A stretch of DNA of 64,000 bases, from contig NZ_LN831197.1 of assembly GCF_001375535.1 (NCBI RefSeq), forward strand, positions 4,304,660-4,368,659, written 5' to 3'. Source of the stretch: Bacillus niameyensis (GTDB taxonomy: Bacteria > Bacillota > Bacilli > Bacillales > Bacillaceae_C). Position numbers and translations under genes: made by a program. The notes under the pieces are model-generated. The model saw only the letters and a program-made list of their open reading frames with translations, was not told the origin of the DNA and made no database searches. Position 1 is the stretch's first letter. Every line of letters starts with the position of its first letter. Of the stretch, positions 27,779 to 37,322 are shown piece after piece.

Positions 27779-27826
27779 AAAAAAATGGTTCCTACCAGCG
27801 ATTCTTGCTGAAAGGAGCCATTTTTT
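27779..27826 (+). terminator. Rho-independent terminator of the CMD-family gene
   Basis: AAAAAATGGTTCCT pairs with AGGAGCCATTTTTT, with an inner CAGC/GCTG stem. Confidence 0.75.
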
Positions 27827-28049
27827 ATTTTCTGAAAATTATGGGTTACAGATACGGAAAAAGCTAACTTCAATATGGGCCTACAGCGGTATCCAATCTT
27901 AAGCAACACTTGTTTTAAATGATAGTTTCGCTCGAATCCTGAGTCGATGCTATTTCCATTTTGTTATAGGGAATTTTAAAAAGTCAGTCATGCTATCAAA
28001 AATTGAATCATTATATATAGTAAGCGAAGGAGAATTATGGAGGTGTACG

Positions 28050-28598
28050 ATGTACAAAAGGGCTAGTTGTATGCTCCTTATTTGTTTGTTCATACTGGGT
28101 GGGTGTATGAATTCAACAGCTAATAAGGATAAGGATGTTGCAGTGATTGTTCGAGGTGAGAAGATTACAGTTGGTTACTTGCGTATTTTGTATCCAGATG
28201 ATGCAATAACGAAGATGATTGATGGAATTGTGAAAGCTAAATTGGCTGAACAGGAAGTAAAAAAGTTGAATATAGACATTTCCAAGCAATTAAAAGAGTT
28301 AGAGGAGACATATGGTGAGTATCCCCCGGATGAATTATACAGTGCGAAAGCGCAATCCATTCGTGCATTTGCTGATCCTCAGGCGAGGAAACTTGGAATG
28401 GATCCTAAAGAATATTATAAAAAGTATAAGGAAGCATCCGCTGAAATGGTTGTATATGCTAATACTTATATTCAACAAATATTGGGTGAATTAGAGGATG
28501 ATGAATACGGCATAGAAGAATATAATCATCATGCAAATGAGGTATTGGACGATTTAGCAGAGCAATATAAAAATGAAATTGAGATTCGAATTAAATAA
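28050..28598 (+). CDS. SurA-N-like lipoprotein without a PPIase domain
   Basis: A 182-residue lipoprotein. The signal peptide MLLICLFILGGC has a clear lipobox. The mature part begins AVIVRGEKITVGYLR and continues with helices that match the SurA/PrsA N-terminal chaperone fold. PrsA is about 280-300 residues with a parvulin domain, which is missing here. It may hold exported proteins at the membrane surface. I start at ATG 28050, just after GGAGGTG; a longer frame from 27990 has no ribosome site and would hide the signal. Confidence 0.65.
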   Translation: MYKRASCMLLICLFILGGCMNSTANKDKDVAVIVRGEKITVGYLRILYPDDAITKMIDGIVKAKLAEQEVKKLNIDISKQLKELEETYGEYPPDELYSAKAQSIRAFADPQARKLGMDPKEYYKKYKEASAEMVVYANTYIQQILGELEDDEYGIEEYNHHANEVLDDLAEQYKNEIEIRIK

Positions 28599-28735
28599 AT
28601 AGAATCATGATTTGCACGTGGAACAGATAACTTCGTTTTACCGTAAGCCAAAATGGGGTGCTTTTAAAAAAGTTTGTTTTTCCTCCCCAAGGGTATTTAA
28701 GAATAAACAAGCCCTCTACTAAGGAGTTGTTCATA

Positions 28736-28888
28736 ATGGACGAGCATAAGCAAGTCGAAAGGACGGAGAGGAAGTCTGATTCTAGTAAAGTAGCTTCCAC
28801 TTTCATCAAATATGCTACTTATCTCATTATCTTTTTCGGAATCATGTGGTTTATTATAAGTTATTTAATACCGCTAATTAAAGGATAG
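28736..28888 (+). CDS. Small single-span membrane protein, 50 residues
   Basis: ATG 28736 follows AAGGAG at 28721-28726 with a 9-nt gap. The first 22 residues are hydrophilic and charged, and one membrane helix follows (YLIIFFGIMWFIISYLIPLI). A strong terminator lies 56 bp after the stop. It looks like a real small gene of unknown function. It is in the same direction as the lipoprotein gene, 137 bp upstream. Confidence 0.6.
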   Translation: MDEHKQVERTERKSDSSKVASTFIKYATYLIIFFGIMWFIISYLIPLIKG

Positions 28889-28944
28889 ACATGAAAGAGG
28901 ACTTTATCGTATTTAAAATATCCTAATAGATGGTTAAAAAAGCT

Positions 28945-28981
28945 AGGGTCTGTCCTTCAGTATTGTGAAGTGACAGACCCT
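28945..28981. terminator. Bidirectional hairpin terminator
   Basis: AGGGTCTGTC pairs perfectly with GACAGACCCT around a 17-nt loop. It lies between the small membrane protein gene and the convergent pepF. Confidence 0.75.
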
Positions 28982-28997
28982 AAAATCCTCAAGCTTT

Positions 28998-30809
28998 TTA
29001 ATTTATACCTGCTTTTTCCGTCAACTGAATAAATTCCTCTGCATCTTTTGCGGCTAATTTGATTCCTGCTTCCCAGAAATCTGATTTTGTTAAGTCAACA
29101 CCTAAATGCTTTGCAGCTAATTCTTCCACTTTCATAGAACCTGTATCTCTTAAGAGGGCAATATATTTCTCTTCAAATCCTTCTGGCTGCTCTAAATATT
29201 TTGCATAGATTCCCAAGCTGAACAAATATCCAAACGTGTATGGGAAGTTGTAAAATGGCACACTGTCGATAAAGAAATGAAGCTTGCTGCACCAGAAATG
29301 AGGATGATAGCTGGACAGGCTGTCACAATAAGCTTCTTTCTGTGCTTGTTCCATTAATTCATTGAGTCGTTTTTCTGAAACAATTCCCTTTTCGCGTTCT
29401 TGATAAAAAGCGTCTTCAAACAAAAATCTTGAGTGAATGTTCAAGAACATCGCTGTCGCATTTTCCAGCTTCACATTTAATAAAGAAATCTTTTCCGCAT
29501 CATTTTTGGCATTTTTGATTGTCGCATTCCCGATGATCGTTTCAGCAAAAGTACTTGCTGTTTCAGCAACGTTCATCGCATATCCGCGATTTAAACTCGG
29601 TAAATCTTTCATGACATAGCTATGAAAGGCATGGCCTAATTCATGAGCTAATGTGCTAGCATCACTTGTTGAACCAGTAAAGGTCATGAAAATCCGTGAT
29701 TCTTCAAATTCAGGAAGGCTTGTACAATAGCCGCCAGGACGCTTGTTTGGGCGATCTTCCGCTTCTACCCAGCGATTTTTTAAAGCATGCTCTGAAAAGT
29801 CTGCTAATGTTGAACCGAAAGTAGCGAAATTTTTAATAATAAAATCGCATGCTTCATCATAGGTGAAACGAGTTGGTTTCGCGTCACCGACTGCTACAGG
29901 CGCATCAACATCTTGCCAACCAAGCTTTTCCATCCCTAACATTTTTGCCTTTTGATTTAAAAAGTCAATAAAAGGTTGCTTGTTATTCGCGACGGCACCC
30001 CACATCGCGTCAAGTGTTTCTTTTGACATCCGGTTGTATTCTAATGGCTCTTCTAAATGATTTTCACGTTGATGAGCTTTTTGTAATGTAATTCTGTATC
30101 CATCCAAATGATTGATCGTATCAGCAAAGATTGGTGCATATTTCGTCCAAGCTGCTTCCCAATTTTCAAAAATCTGTTTCCGCACGTCGGGATCCGGATC
30201 AGCATACATTCGATTCATCGCTTGGCCAACAGACAATTCCGTTGTTTTTCCTTCCTTGTCTGTAAAAGGAATCGTCATGATCGAAACCGTCGTATCATAT
30301 AAACGGCTCCAAGCGGCCAGTCCGTCATTATTTAAATCGGCAATCAGTTTTTCTTCTTCTTCTGATAAAAGTCGCTTTCCTTGATCACGAATTTCGTTTA
30401 ATTTAAAAGCCGTTACTTGTAATTCAGAATCGTTTAGAAGCTGATTCCATTCTTCATCTGTAATCTCAACTAGTTTCTTAGTGAAAGAATTGGACAATTT
30501 TTGCATTTCACTGTACAGTTTCATGATTTGACCCATGACAACATTCGCATGCTCGTCATTCATATAGGCATCATGCCACATTTGAACAAAAGTAGCTGAT
30601 TGGCCTAAGCCTTTCCCAATACCTTCTCTTTTAGATAAAAGCTTTTTTAAATGATCCACAGTAGAAGCGGTGTGAATCTCCCATTCGTTTAACAATGCTT
30701 GATAGGCATGGATATCCTCTTCAACGGCTTTAATTTTTGTCTGCAATTCAGCAGAATTCGTTCCGCCTGGAAAAATACTTTCCAAATCCCACGTGTTTAT
30801 GTATTTCAT
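28998..30809 (-). CDS. pepF: Oligoendopeptidase F family metallopeptidase (M3B)
   Basis: A 603-residue cytosolic zinc endopeptidase. The metal site HELGH is at 389-393 (TLAHELGHAFHSYVM), and the third-ligand region ETASTFAETI lies about 25 residues on. PepF enzymes cut peptides of roughly 7-17 residues inside the cell. The length matches the family. ATG 30809 has GGAGAG upstream. It is monocistronic and divergent from the nucleotidase gene. Confidence 0.9.
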   Translation of the reverse strand: MKYINTWDLESIFPGGTNSAELQTKIKAVEEDIHAYQALLNEWEIHTASTVDHLKKLLSKREGIGKGLGQSATFVQMWHDAYMNDEHANVVMGQIMKLYSEMQKLSNSFTKKLVEITDEEWNQLLNDSELQVTAFKLNEIRDQGKRLLSEEEEKLIADLNNDGLAAWSRLYDTTVSIMTIPFTDKEGKTTELSVGQAMNRMYADPDPDVRKQIFENWEAAWTKYAPIFADTINHLDGYRITLQKAHQRENHLEEPLEYNRMSKETLDAMWGAVANNKQPFIDFLNQKAKMLGMEKLGWQDVDAPVAVGDAKPTRFTYDEACDFIIKNFATFGSTLADFSEHALKNRWVEAEDRPNKRPGGYCTSLPEFEESRIFMTFTGSTSDASTLAHELGHAFHSYVMKDLPSLNRGYAMNVAETASTFAETIIGNATIKNAKNDAEKISLLNVKLENATAMFLNIHSRFLFEDAFYQEREKGIVSEKRLNELMEQAQKEAYCDSLSSYHPHFWCSKLHFFIDSVPFYNFPYTFGYLFSLGIYAKYLEQPEGFEEKYIALLRDTGSMKVEELAAKHLGVDLTKSDFWEAGIKLAAKDAEEFIQLTEKAGIN

Positions 30810-31033
30810 TTTTTCTCTCCTCTCAATCGGTCGATTAGGTATGCTGTACTTCTTAAGCCTTCTTTAAGAAATTACTTCTGTTCCTTATTTAAGTTTATTA
30901 GAAAACGTTGGATTCGCCAAGTAATATACCGTGCTCTGGCAATATTCCCTTGGTGTTGTTCTTTTATTGAACAAATGTTATAAAAATGGTACATCTGGAT
31001 ATATACAGTAATAAGGGCAGAAAGGGTGAGGTC

Positions 31034-32473
31034 ATGAGTAAAAAAGTTACATTCATTCAACAAAATGATACACATGGGAGTATGGATCTTCATCATGAAA
31101 TGTTTTGGAGCAGTGATGGGCCTGTCATTCATCAAGTAGGCGGTTTTGCGCGGATTGCTAGTTATGTAAAAAAGATAAAAAGGCAAAAAGAAAATGTTCT
31201 CTTTTTTGATGGCGGAGATTTATTTCATGGAACAAGTCCCTTAGTTCAATCGAAAGGTGAGGCGATTCTGAAAGTATTACAAAATATGCCACTGGATGGT
31301 TTTGTTCCTGGCAATTGGGATTATGCCTATGGGAAGGACAAGCTAATATCTTTGACTAAACAGTTGCCTTTTGAAACGATTGCATGCAATCTCTATGATG
31401 AAAATTCTCATGAAACTGTTTTTGCGCGATATATGATGAAGGAATTAACCGGTTTAAAAGTGGGGATTATTGGTCTCACATATCCATATGTCGACCAGAC
31501 AATGAATGAGGAATTTTCCACTGGTCTTACTTTTTCACTTGGAGTGGATGAAGTGAGGGAATCGGTTGAAAAGCTCCAGAAGGAAAAGGTCGATCTTATT
31601 GTTTTGTTAAGTCATATGGGATTGCCATTGGATGTTAAAGTGGCTAGCTTAGTAGATGGTATCCATGTTATTTTAAGCGGTCATAGTCATGACAGGGTGG
31701 CGGAACCGATCAAACAAGGTGAAACACTCATTGTCCAATCAGGTTCAAGCAGTTCTTTTTTAGGGCAATTGGAAATAGAAGTTCATCTTGGAAAAGTCAT
31801 TGATTATACGTACGAATTGTTTCCCTTATGGAAGGAATCTTTTGAAGAGGATGAATATGTAAAAGAATTAGTTAGCGAAATCATCGATCCTTTTCGTTCT
31901 CATATAGAGGAAAAGGTTGGTGAGACGCGTACAATCTTACATAGAATGACATTGAATAAAGCGCCAATGGATCAATTGATTACAGATTCCTATAGGCATA
32001 CGTTAGATGTGGATCTTGCCTTTTCCCATGGTTGGCGTTATGGAACACCGATTCCCAAAGGTCTCATTTCCCTGTATGATTTACATTCGATTATTCCGAC
32101 GAATCCTGAGTTATTTACTTTGGAGATGGAAGGGGAACAGTTGCAAAAAATACTTGAAAACAATTTAGAGAGTGTCTTTTCCCCGGACCCGTTTGGACAA
32201 AAGGGAGGATATATTTTGCGCTCATCGGGATTGTTCATGACATTCAAACCGTATAATCCGAAAGGGAATCGGATTCAAGAATTATTTATAAATGGCGAGC
32301 GGTTAAACAGTCATAAGATTTACAAAATTGCCGGTGCTGGTGGACAGCTTTTTAAAAAGAATCATTCCATGAAGAATTACAAAGGTATTTTTGCTGTTGA
32401 TGTTATGAAAGACTTTCTGAAAGATAAAAAGACAGTTGCTTTTGATGAAGGGCAAACAATCATTAATGTATAA
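31034..32473 (+). CDS. 5'-nucleotidase/metallophosphoesterase, cytosolic (YunD-like)
   Basis: A 479-residue UshA-type enzyme. The N-terminal metallophosphatase domain has QNDTHG, FDGGDLFHG, GNWDYAYG, LLSHMG and LSGHSHDR, giving all the metal ligands except that the usual GNHE motif reads GNWDYAYG. The C-terminal 5'-nucleotidase domain has a FSPDPFGQKGGY substrate block. It would hydrolyse nucleotides or related phosphate esters. No signal peptide is seen, unlike periplasmic UshA, so it acts in the cytosol like B. subtilis YunD. The start ATG 31034 follows AAAGGGTGAGG. It is 37 bp before the peptidase gene, probably one operon. Confidence 0.8.
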   Translation: MSKKVTFIQQNDTHGSMDLHHEMFWSSDGPVIHQVGGFARIASYVKKIKRQKENVLFFDGGDLFHGTSPLVQSKGEAILKVLQNMPLDGFVPGNWDYAYGKDKLISLTKQLPFETIACNLYDENSHETVFARYMMKELTGLKVGIIGLTYPYVDQTMNEEFSTGLTFSLGVDEVRESVEKLQKEKVDLIVLLSHMGLPLDVKVASLVDGIHVILSGHSHDRVAEPIKQGETLIVQSGSSSSFLGQLEIEVHLGKVIDYTYELFPLWKESFEEDEYVKELVSEIIDPFRSHIEEKVGETRTILHRMTLNKAPMDQLITDSYRHTLDVDLAFSHGWRYGTPIPKGLISLYDLHSIIPTNPELFTLEMEGEQLQKILENNLESVFSPDPFGQKGGYILRSSGLFMTFKPYNPKGNRIQELFINGERLNSHKIYKIAGAGGQLFKKNHSMKNYKGIFAVDVMKDFLKDKKTVAFDEGQTIINV

Positions 32474-32510
32474 ATGGGGTAACCAACTTGTTGTTGAGGG
32501 AGAGGGGTAA

Positions 32511-33587
32511 ATGAGAAAAAGATATCGTGAACTAGGACTTACCATTGGGATGCTTCCGACAGGTAAGAAGAATTGCATTACCGATGTGCCTGATGTTCGT
32601 GTTGGTCATGAAACTTTGAAAAATGGAATGGCTGGAGATGATTATGTTTGTACGGGTGTTACCGCAATTTTGCCGCATGGTGGAAATGTTTTTCAAGAAA
32701 AGGTAATTGGGACAAGCTATGTGTTCAATGGTTTTGGTAAAACGACTGGACTTGTACAGTTGAATGAACTAGGGAGGCTTGAATCACCGATTATGCTTAC
32801 GAATACTTTCGCTGTTCCTCAAGTAACCCAGGGGGCGTTAGAGTATTTGTTGGAACATAATCCTGAAATCGGTGACACAACTGGTACGGTTAATGTTGTT
32901 GTTGGGGAATGTAATGATAGTTATCTCAATTCCATCCGGACGTTTCCGGTCACTGCCCGTCATGCTTTAAGTGCAATTGAACAGGCCTCAACTGAAAAAG
33001 TCGAAGAAGGGTCAGTTGGCGCTGGTGCAGGCATGGTTTGTTGTGGGTTCAAAGGAGGCATTGGTACATCTTCGAGAATCATTACGGTCGAAGGTACGGC
33101 CTATACTGTTGGTTGTCTAGTCTTAAGTAATTTCGGAAAGAAGGAGGACCTGTTCCATTATCATTCTATTAACTGGGAAGATACGATCGAAACAGTAGGA
33201 TTAGAAGAAGAAGAACAATCAGACGGTTCGATTATGATCGTGCTAGCAACAGATGCGCCTGTTAATGAGCGGCAATTAAACCGGATTGCGAAACGATGCG
33301 GTATCGGTTTAGGCCGGACTGGAAGTCATATGGCACATGGCAGTGGTGATATTGTCATTGCCTTTTCAACAGCTCAGACATTTCCGCATCATAGTCAATC
33401 ATCTATTGAAGAAGTAAAACAGTTGCGCGAGGATCACCCTGTTATGACTGAATTGTTTCAGGCAGCAGCAGAAACGACGAATGAGGCAATTTTGAATTCG
33501 CTTACTATGGCGGAAACGACAACAGGAAGAAAAAATAGGGAAGTCGAATGTCTGCCATACGATTTATTTGGTAATAGTCCACACTGA
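32511..33587 (+). CDS. P1 family (DmpA-type) aminopeptidase
   Basis: A 358-residue N-terminal-nucleophile hydrolase. The autocleavage site is likely between Gly239 and Ser240 (QSDGSIMIVLATDAP), Ser240 becoming the catalytic residue of the beta chain. GVTAILPHGGNVFQEKV and GSVGAGAGMVCCGFKGGIG are family blocks. DmpA-type enzymes cleave N-terminal D- or L-residues or beta-peptides. The ribosome site is GAGAGGGG. It lies between the nucleotidase and deaminase genes in the same direction. Confidence 0.85.
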   Translation: MRKRYRELGLTIGMLPTGKKNCITDVPDVRVGHETLKNGMAGDDYVCTGVTAILPHGGNVFQEKVIGTSYVFNGFGKTTGLVQLNELGRLESPIMLTNTFAVPQVTQGALEYLLEHNPEIGDTTGTVNVVVGECNDSYLNSIRTFPVTARHALSAIEQASTEKVEEGSVGAGAGMVCCGFKGGIGTSSRIITVEGTAYTVGCLVLSNFGKKEDLFHYHSINWEDTIETVGLEEEEQSDGSIMIVLATDAPVNERQLNRIAKRCGIGLGRTGSHMAHGSGDIVIAFSTAQTFPHHSQSSIEEVKQLREDHPVMTELFQAAAETTNEAILNSLTMAETTTGRKNREVECLPYDLFGNSPH

Positions 33588-33671
33588 ATTGACGCTTCCA
33601 TATATTTGTTATATAAATTGGTTGACTATTCACAAACGGGTCACTCATAAAAAGTAGGATGGGGGAGGATC

Positions 33672-34148
33672 ATGATGATTAGTAATTCAGATTTGAAGCA
33701 TCTGCGACGTTGTGTGGATTTAGCAAAAATGGCGTTGGAAAAAGGGGACGAGCCATTTGGTTCAGTCCTTGTTTCAGTCAATGGGGATGTGCTCTTTGAA
33801 GACCATAACCATGTGGCAGGCGGTGACCATACGCAACACCCTGAATTTGCGATAGCACGCTGGGCAGCGAATAACATGACACTTGAAGAGAGAAGCAAGG
33901 CAACGGTGTATACTTCTGGTGAACATTGCCCGATGTGTGCCGCGGCCCACGGTTGGGTTGGATTAGGTCGGATCGTCTATGCAAGTTCGTCCGAACAACT
34001 CGTACAATGGTTGAGTGAAATAGGAGTACCGTCATCACGGGTTCGAAATCTGCCCATTCAAGATGTTATTCGGGATACGACAATAGATGGGCCTGTTCCT
34101 GAACTAGCGGAGCAAGTTCGTCAGCTGCATCGGCAGTTTTATGGGTAA
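33672..34148 (+). CDS. Nucleoside/nucleobase deaminase-like protein
   Basis: A 158-residue zinc deaminase of the CMP/dCMP-deaminase superfamily. The metal site is His56-Pro-Glu58 (HPEFAIARWA) and Cys86-x-x-Cys89 (EHCPMCAAAH). Most members have HAE; the HPE form is common in a subset annotated as guanine deaminase or general nucleoside deaminase. It is 84 bp after the DmpA gene, in the same direction. The start is ATG 33672 or 33675 after GGGGGAGG. The substrate cannot be told. Confidence 0.75.
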   Translation: MMISNSDLKHLRRCVDLAKMALEKGDEPFGSVLVSVNGDVLFEDHNHVAGGDHTQHPEFAIARWAANNMTLEERSKATVYTSGEHCPMCAAAHGWVGLGRIVYASSSEQLVQWLSEIGVPSSRVRNLPIQDVIRDTTIDGPVPELAEQVRQLHRQFYG

Positions 34149-34283
34149 AAAACAATCAAATTGTCGACTATTCTTTTTAATTCAGATGGATGATCAGGTT
34201 TAGGGATAAGCCAGCTCTTTTCTAATAACACTTCAAAAACTGTAGTTGGAAGATGAGATTCTGCCTTACTGAAAAACAGATGT

Positions 34284-34326
34284 AGAGAGACTCCCTTATC
34301 TAAAGTATAAAGGAGGGCTCTCTTTT
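34284..34326. terminator. Hairpin terminator between convergent genes
   Basis: AGAGAG and CTCCCTT pair with AAGGAGGG and CTCTCT, followed by TTTT. It can end the nucleotidase-peptidase-deaminase transcript. Confidence 0.6.
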
Positions 34327-34378
34327 CATTTAGTTTTGTATGTAAATAACAATATAGAAAGTTATAAAGAACAGAACT

Positions 34379-35365
34379 CTAATATTTAATAATTGTTCTT
34401 CCTAAATGCTGACCATTTTTAATGGATTCGATTGTATGAGGTAATTCGTCAAGTGAAATCTCGTTTATTAAAGTCGTTTGAGAAATATTCCATTCATCTG
34501 CTAATTTCTCCCATATAGAACCACGGTTATTAATTGGTACATTCACAGAATCAATTCCTAAAAGATTAATCCCTCTGAGTATAAATGGTAAGACGGTTGA
34601 TACTAGTTTTATCCCACCAGCATTTCCACACATACTCATACTTCCACCATAAGATATTTGCGGAATTAATACAGAAGCAATTTCCCCACCAACTGTATCT
34701 AGGACAAAGTCATAATTTTGTTTATTGAGTGGCTTATTTTGTTCTCCTAGCTCACTTGCATAAATGACATTGGTTGCTCCTAAAGATTTTGCTACTTCTG
34801 CTTGATGTTTTTTTCGAACCAATGCAAAAATATTTTTGTAGCCAATTTTGGATAGAATTTGGACAGCAATACTACCTACTCCACCAGTTGAACCAGTAAC
34901 TAATATTCTAGGATTGTTATTCACTTTCATGCCATTCGCCTCTAAAGCTTGAATAGAAAGTGCCGCTGTAAACCCTGCTGTTCCAAAAACCATTGCATCT
35001 TTTAGGGATAGGTTCATTGGTAAAGGAACAATCCAATCCGCAGGAACTCTAGCATATTCTGCAAATCCTCCTGTATGGCTCATACCCATAGCAAATCCTG
35101 TGACAATCACTTTCTGTCCCTCTTTGTAGCGCGTATCCGTTGTATGGACGATAGTTCCGCTTAAATCAATTCCAGGAATCATTGGATAATTTCGAATAAC
35201 TCCGCCGTTTTTTTGAACAGCCAACATATCCTTATAGTTTACGGAGGAATATGCAACTTTAATTAAAACCTCACCAGTTGAAAGAGTATCGAGATTCACT
35301 TCTTCTATGCCATAAATAACTTGATCTTGCTCTTCTTTTACAATGATTGCTTTAAATGTATTCAT
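34379..35365 (-). CDS. YhdH/YhfP-family quinone oxidoreductase
   Basis: A 328-residue zinc-free MDR oxidoreductase. It has VNYKDMLA and PGIDLSGTI in the catalytic fold, and the NADPH fold VTGSTGGVGSIAVQILSKIG. YhdH/AcuI relatives reduce acryloyl-CoA or quinones with NADPH. The start ATG is preceded by AAGGAG. It is the first gene of a cluster of redox enzymes (34.4-43.4 kb). The true substrate is not known. Confidence 0.85.
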   Translation of the reverse strand: MNTFKAIIVKEEQDQVIYGIEEVNLDTLSTGEVLIKVAYSSVNYKDMLAVQKNGGVIRNYPMIPGIDLSGTIVHTTDTRYKEGQKVIVTGFAMGMSHTGGFAEYARVPADWIVPLPMNLSLKDAMVFGTAGFTAALSIQALEANGMKVNNNPRILVTGSTGGVGSIAVQILSKIGYKNIFALVRKKHQAEVAKSLGATNVIYASELGEQNKPLNKQNYDFVLDTVGGEIASVLIPQISYGGSMSMCGNAGGIKLVSTVLPFILRGINLLGIDSVNVPINNRGSIWEKLADEWNISQTTLINEISLDELPHTIESIKNGQHLGRTIIKY

Positions 35366-35410
35366 AGCTATCTACTCCTTATAAAAAGCGCCTTAGGTGC
35401 TTTTTAAAAT

Positions 35411-35551
35411 TTATTGCTCCTTAATTCCTTTGATCCATTTAACTAATTTTTTTGTGAATCCTCGATTGTTCATACTGACGATAAAACGAATGACGTAAGG
35501 AAAAAAGAGACTATTAATAATTTTAGCCTCATTATATGATAATGGTAACTT
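35411..35551 (-). pseudogene. C-terminal gene fragment, family not identified
   Basis: An open frame of 46 codons without a start encodes LPLSYNEAKIINSLFFPYVI, then VSMNNRGFTKKLVKWIKG. It looks like the tail of a flavodoxin-like or short-chain oxidoreductase, but I cannot name it. A stop lies just before Lys-Leu-Pro, so the front part is lost. Confidence 0.4.
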
Positions 35552-35635
35552 TTTTTAGGGGGCTAGTCTATTTACTTGATTCTCCATTCAAGAAGGTAGG
35601 AAGACGAATCGGAGCTTTTCTCATCATAATAAACA

Positions 35636-35659
35636 AGGCAGAAGGGAGCCCCTCTGCCT
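35636..35659 (-). terminator. Terminator of the DJ-1/PfpI gene
   Basis: AGGCAGA pairs with TCTGCCT around a GC-rich loop and is followed on the minus strand by T-rich sequence, seven bases after the stop. Confidence 0.6.
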
Positions 35660-35665
35660 AAATAG

Positions 35666-36181
35666 TTATTCCAATAATTTTAGTGATTCCCTAACAAATG
35701 CAGGTATGTCATCTGGCTTTCTACTGGTGACGAGCTGATTTTGGCATACGACCACCTCTTTGTCATGGAGATTTCCGCCAGCATTCTTTAAATCAACATG
35801 AATGGATGTATAACCGGTCACATCACGACCTTCAAGTGTTTCTGCTGAGATAAGTAGCTGTGGTCCGTGACAAATAGCGAATACAGGTTTTTTATCATCC
35901 ATAAATGATTTTGTAAATTGAACAAAACGCTTGTCCGCACGAAGGATATCTGGAGAAAATCCGCCTGGTATAAATAGTGCATCAAAGTCTTCTGGGGAAA
36001 TGTCATTAATACTTTGATCAATAACGACTTCACTTTTTCCTTGCTTCCCCTTCACAGTTTTTCCTTTTTCCATCTCAATAGTAGTTACTTCGCAGCCCTT
36101 TTCCTTGAAAGACTTTACTGGCTCCATGTATTCCGAATCCTCAAAGTAATCTGTTACTAAAATAGCAATTTTTTTACTCAT
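35666..36181 (-). CDS. DJ-1/PfpI family stress protein (YraA-like)
   Basis: A 171-residue class I glutamine amidotransferase-like protein. The nucleophile elbow AICHGPQ holds Cys104; the Glu of DYFEDSEY and His105 complete the usual site. Family members were described as proteases or as deglycases that repair glyoxal-damaged proteins. B. subtilis YraA has the same length and is induced by aldehyde stress. The start is ATG 36181, ten bases after AAGGAG; 36199 lies inside the ribosome site. Confidence 0.85.
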   Translation of the reverse strand: MSKKIAILVTDYFEDSEYMEPVKSFKEKGCEVTTIEMEKGKTVKGKQGKSEVVIDQSINDISPEDFDALFIPGGFSPDILRADKRFVQFTKSFMDDKKPVFAICHGPQLLISAETLEGRDVTGYTSIHVDLKNAGGNLHDKEVVVCQNQLVTSRKPDDIPAFVRESLKLLE

Positions 36182-36370
36182 TTCCATCAACTCCTTCATT
36201 ATTAGACTACCCTTTTTTCTATGAGTAAAACGTGTATGGGAAGAAGTTACGAAAAGAGCTTTATCTCTAATAGAAGAAGGGGTGAGATAAGTAATATAAA
36301 AAAATCTTCGAAAACGTTTTTGAGGATCTATATTTTATTCCTCGCCACTTCATCTTATTTTCACCTGTTA

Positions 36371-37096
36371 TTATTTAACCCAATAGGCAGACCCATCATC
36401 ATTACGGTCCATAAATCCATACTCAATCAAATGGCGTCGTAAGGAGACAAAATCCGGGTGGACAGTTTTTAAAATAGTGTTCACTTCTTTTTCGCTGTAT
36501 GTTGTTCCGGGTTCGAAACGTTTCAAAATATGTTGTAAAATAATGATTTTTTTCTTTTCCTTACTCGGTATTGTGTCAATACTACCTTCTAAACCATTTT
36601 TAAAATATGTTTTTACTACCTTTTCTCGTTCATTTTGATCAATTCCATATCGCTCATCCACTTGTTTCGCTCCTTTATGAACAAAGTATGTATTCGGCTC
36701 ATTTATTAATTGCATTAGCGCCAAAAAAATTTTTGCTTGTCGCTCTTTTTCGCGTAACTTAAAGCGATGCTGACGTACTGTAGAAAGACTATTAACACTG
36801 CTCTTCTTAACAATCTCTTGGTCTGATACTTGTTCATAGAAATACTGCATCATTTCTAATTGAACATCAGATAAACCTGTAATTTTTTTACCCAATTGGA
36901 GGATGGCATGAAAAGGTGATTGATGTGCGCTGGAAATATGCCCTTTCATCATTCCTTCAGCGGTTAAAAATTTCCCGCCGTTAGGATAAATTTCATCCGT
37001 GTGATATGTTTCTCCACAAAATAAGCATTGATATTCTGAATTGTTAAACTGATAGCCTTTAACTAATTCCTCGACTGAAGTATGTTGTGTATTCAA
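36371..37096 (-). CDS. DUF2087-domain protein with zinc-finger-like N-terminus
   Basis: A 241-residue protein. Residues 24-58 carry CLFCGETYH ... HISSAH, a possible C2H2 zinc site. The middle (about 85-125) resembles a LuxR-type helix-turn-helix (VKKSSVNSLSTVRQHRFKL). The C-terminal part (about 165-240) is DUF2087 (FEPGTTYSEKEVNTILKTVH, then DFVSLRRHLIEYGFMDR). It is probably a transcription regulator. The start is TTG 37096 after AAAGGAGGG. It is divergent from the flavinylation cassette and could regulate it; this is inference. Confidence 0.7.
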   Translation of the reverse strand: MNTQHTSVEELVKGYQFNNSEYQCLFCGETYHTDEIYPNGGKFLTAEGMMKGHISSAHQSPFHAILQLGKKITGLSDVQLEMMQYFYEQVSDQEIVKKSSVNSLSTVRQHRFKLREKERQAKIFLALMQLINEPNTYFVHKGAKQVDERYGIDQNEREKVVKTYFKNGLEGSIDTIPSKEKKKIIILQHILKRFEPGTTYSEKEVNTILKTVHPDFVSLRRHLIEYGFMDRNDDGSAYWVK

Positions 37097-37272
37097 AGGG
37101 ATATCCCTCCTTTATAAACATATTATTATAAATTTACGTAAAAGTAAACGTAATTAGATTTTGTTTATAATTATAATCTGATAGTAGCCTCATTATCAAG
37201 AGCATGGAGCATGTAAAATTGTAAGCAGCGATAAGGGAAAACCCCTATTTTGAAAGAATATTTAATATTCCG

Positions 37273-37322
37273 TTGTATTTTATTATCTAACGTATTATAA
37301 TGAGTATGTGACAAACATCACA
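37273..37322 (+). promoter_or_regulatory. Sigma-A promoter with FNR/Rex-like palindrome at the start site
   Basis: TTGTAT (37273-37278), a 17-bp spacer and TATAAT (37296-37301) form a strong promoter. From 37307 to 37322 lies TGTGACAAACATCACA, a perfect TGTGA-N6-TCACA palindrome. Bacillus FNR sites have this form, and Rex sites (TTGTGA-N6-TCACAA) are close. Its place over the expected start site fits a repressor such as Rex better than an activator. A long leader of about 370 bp follows before the first gene of the flavinylation cassette. Confidence 0.6.
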
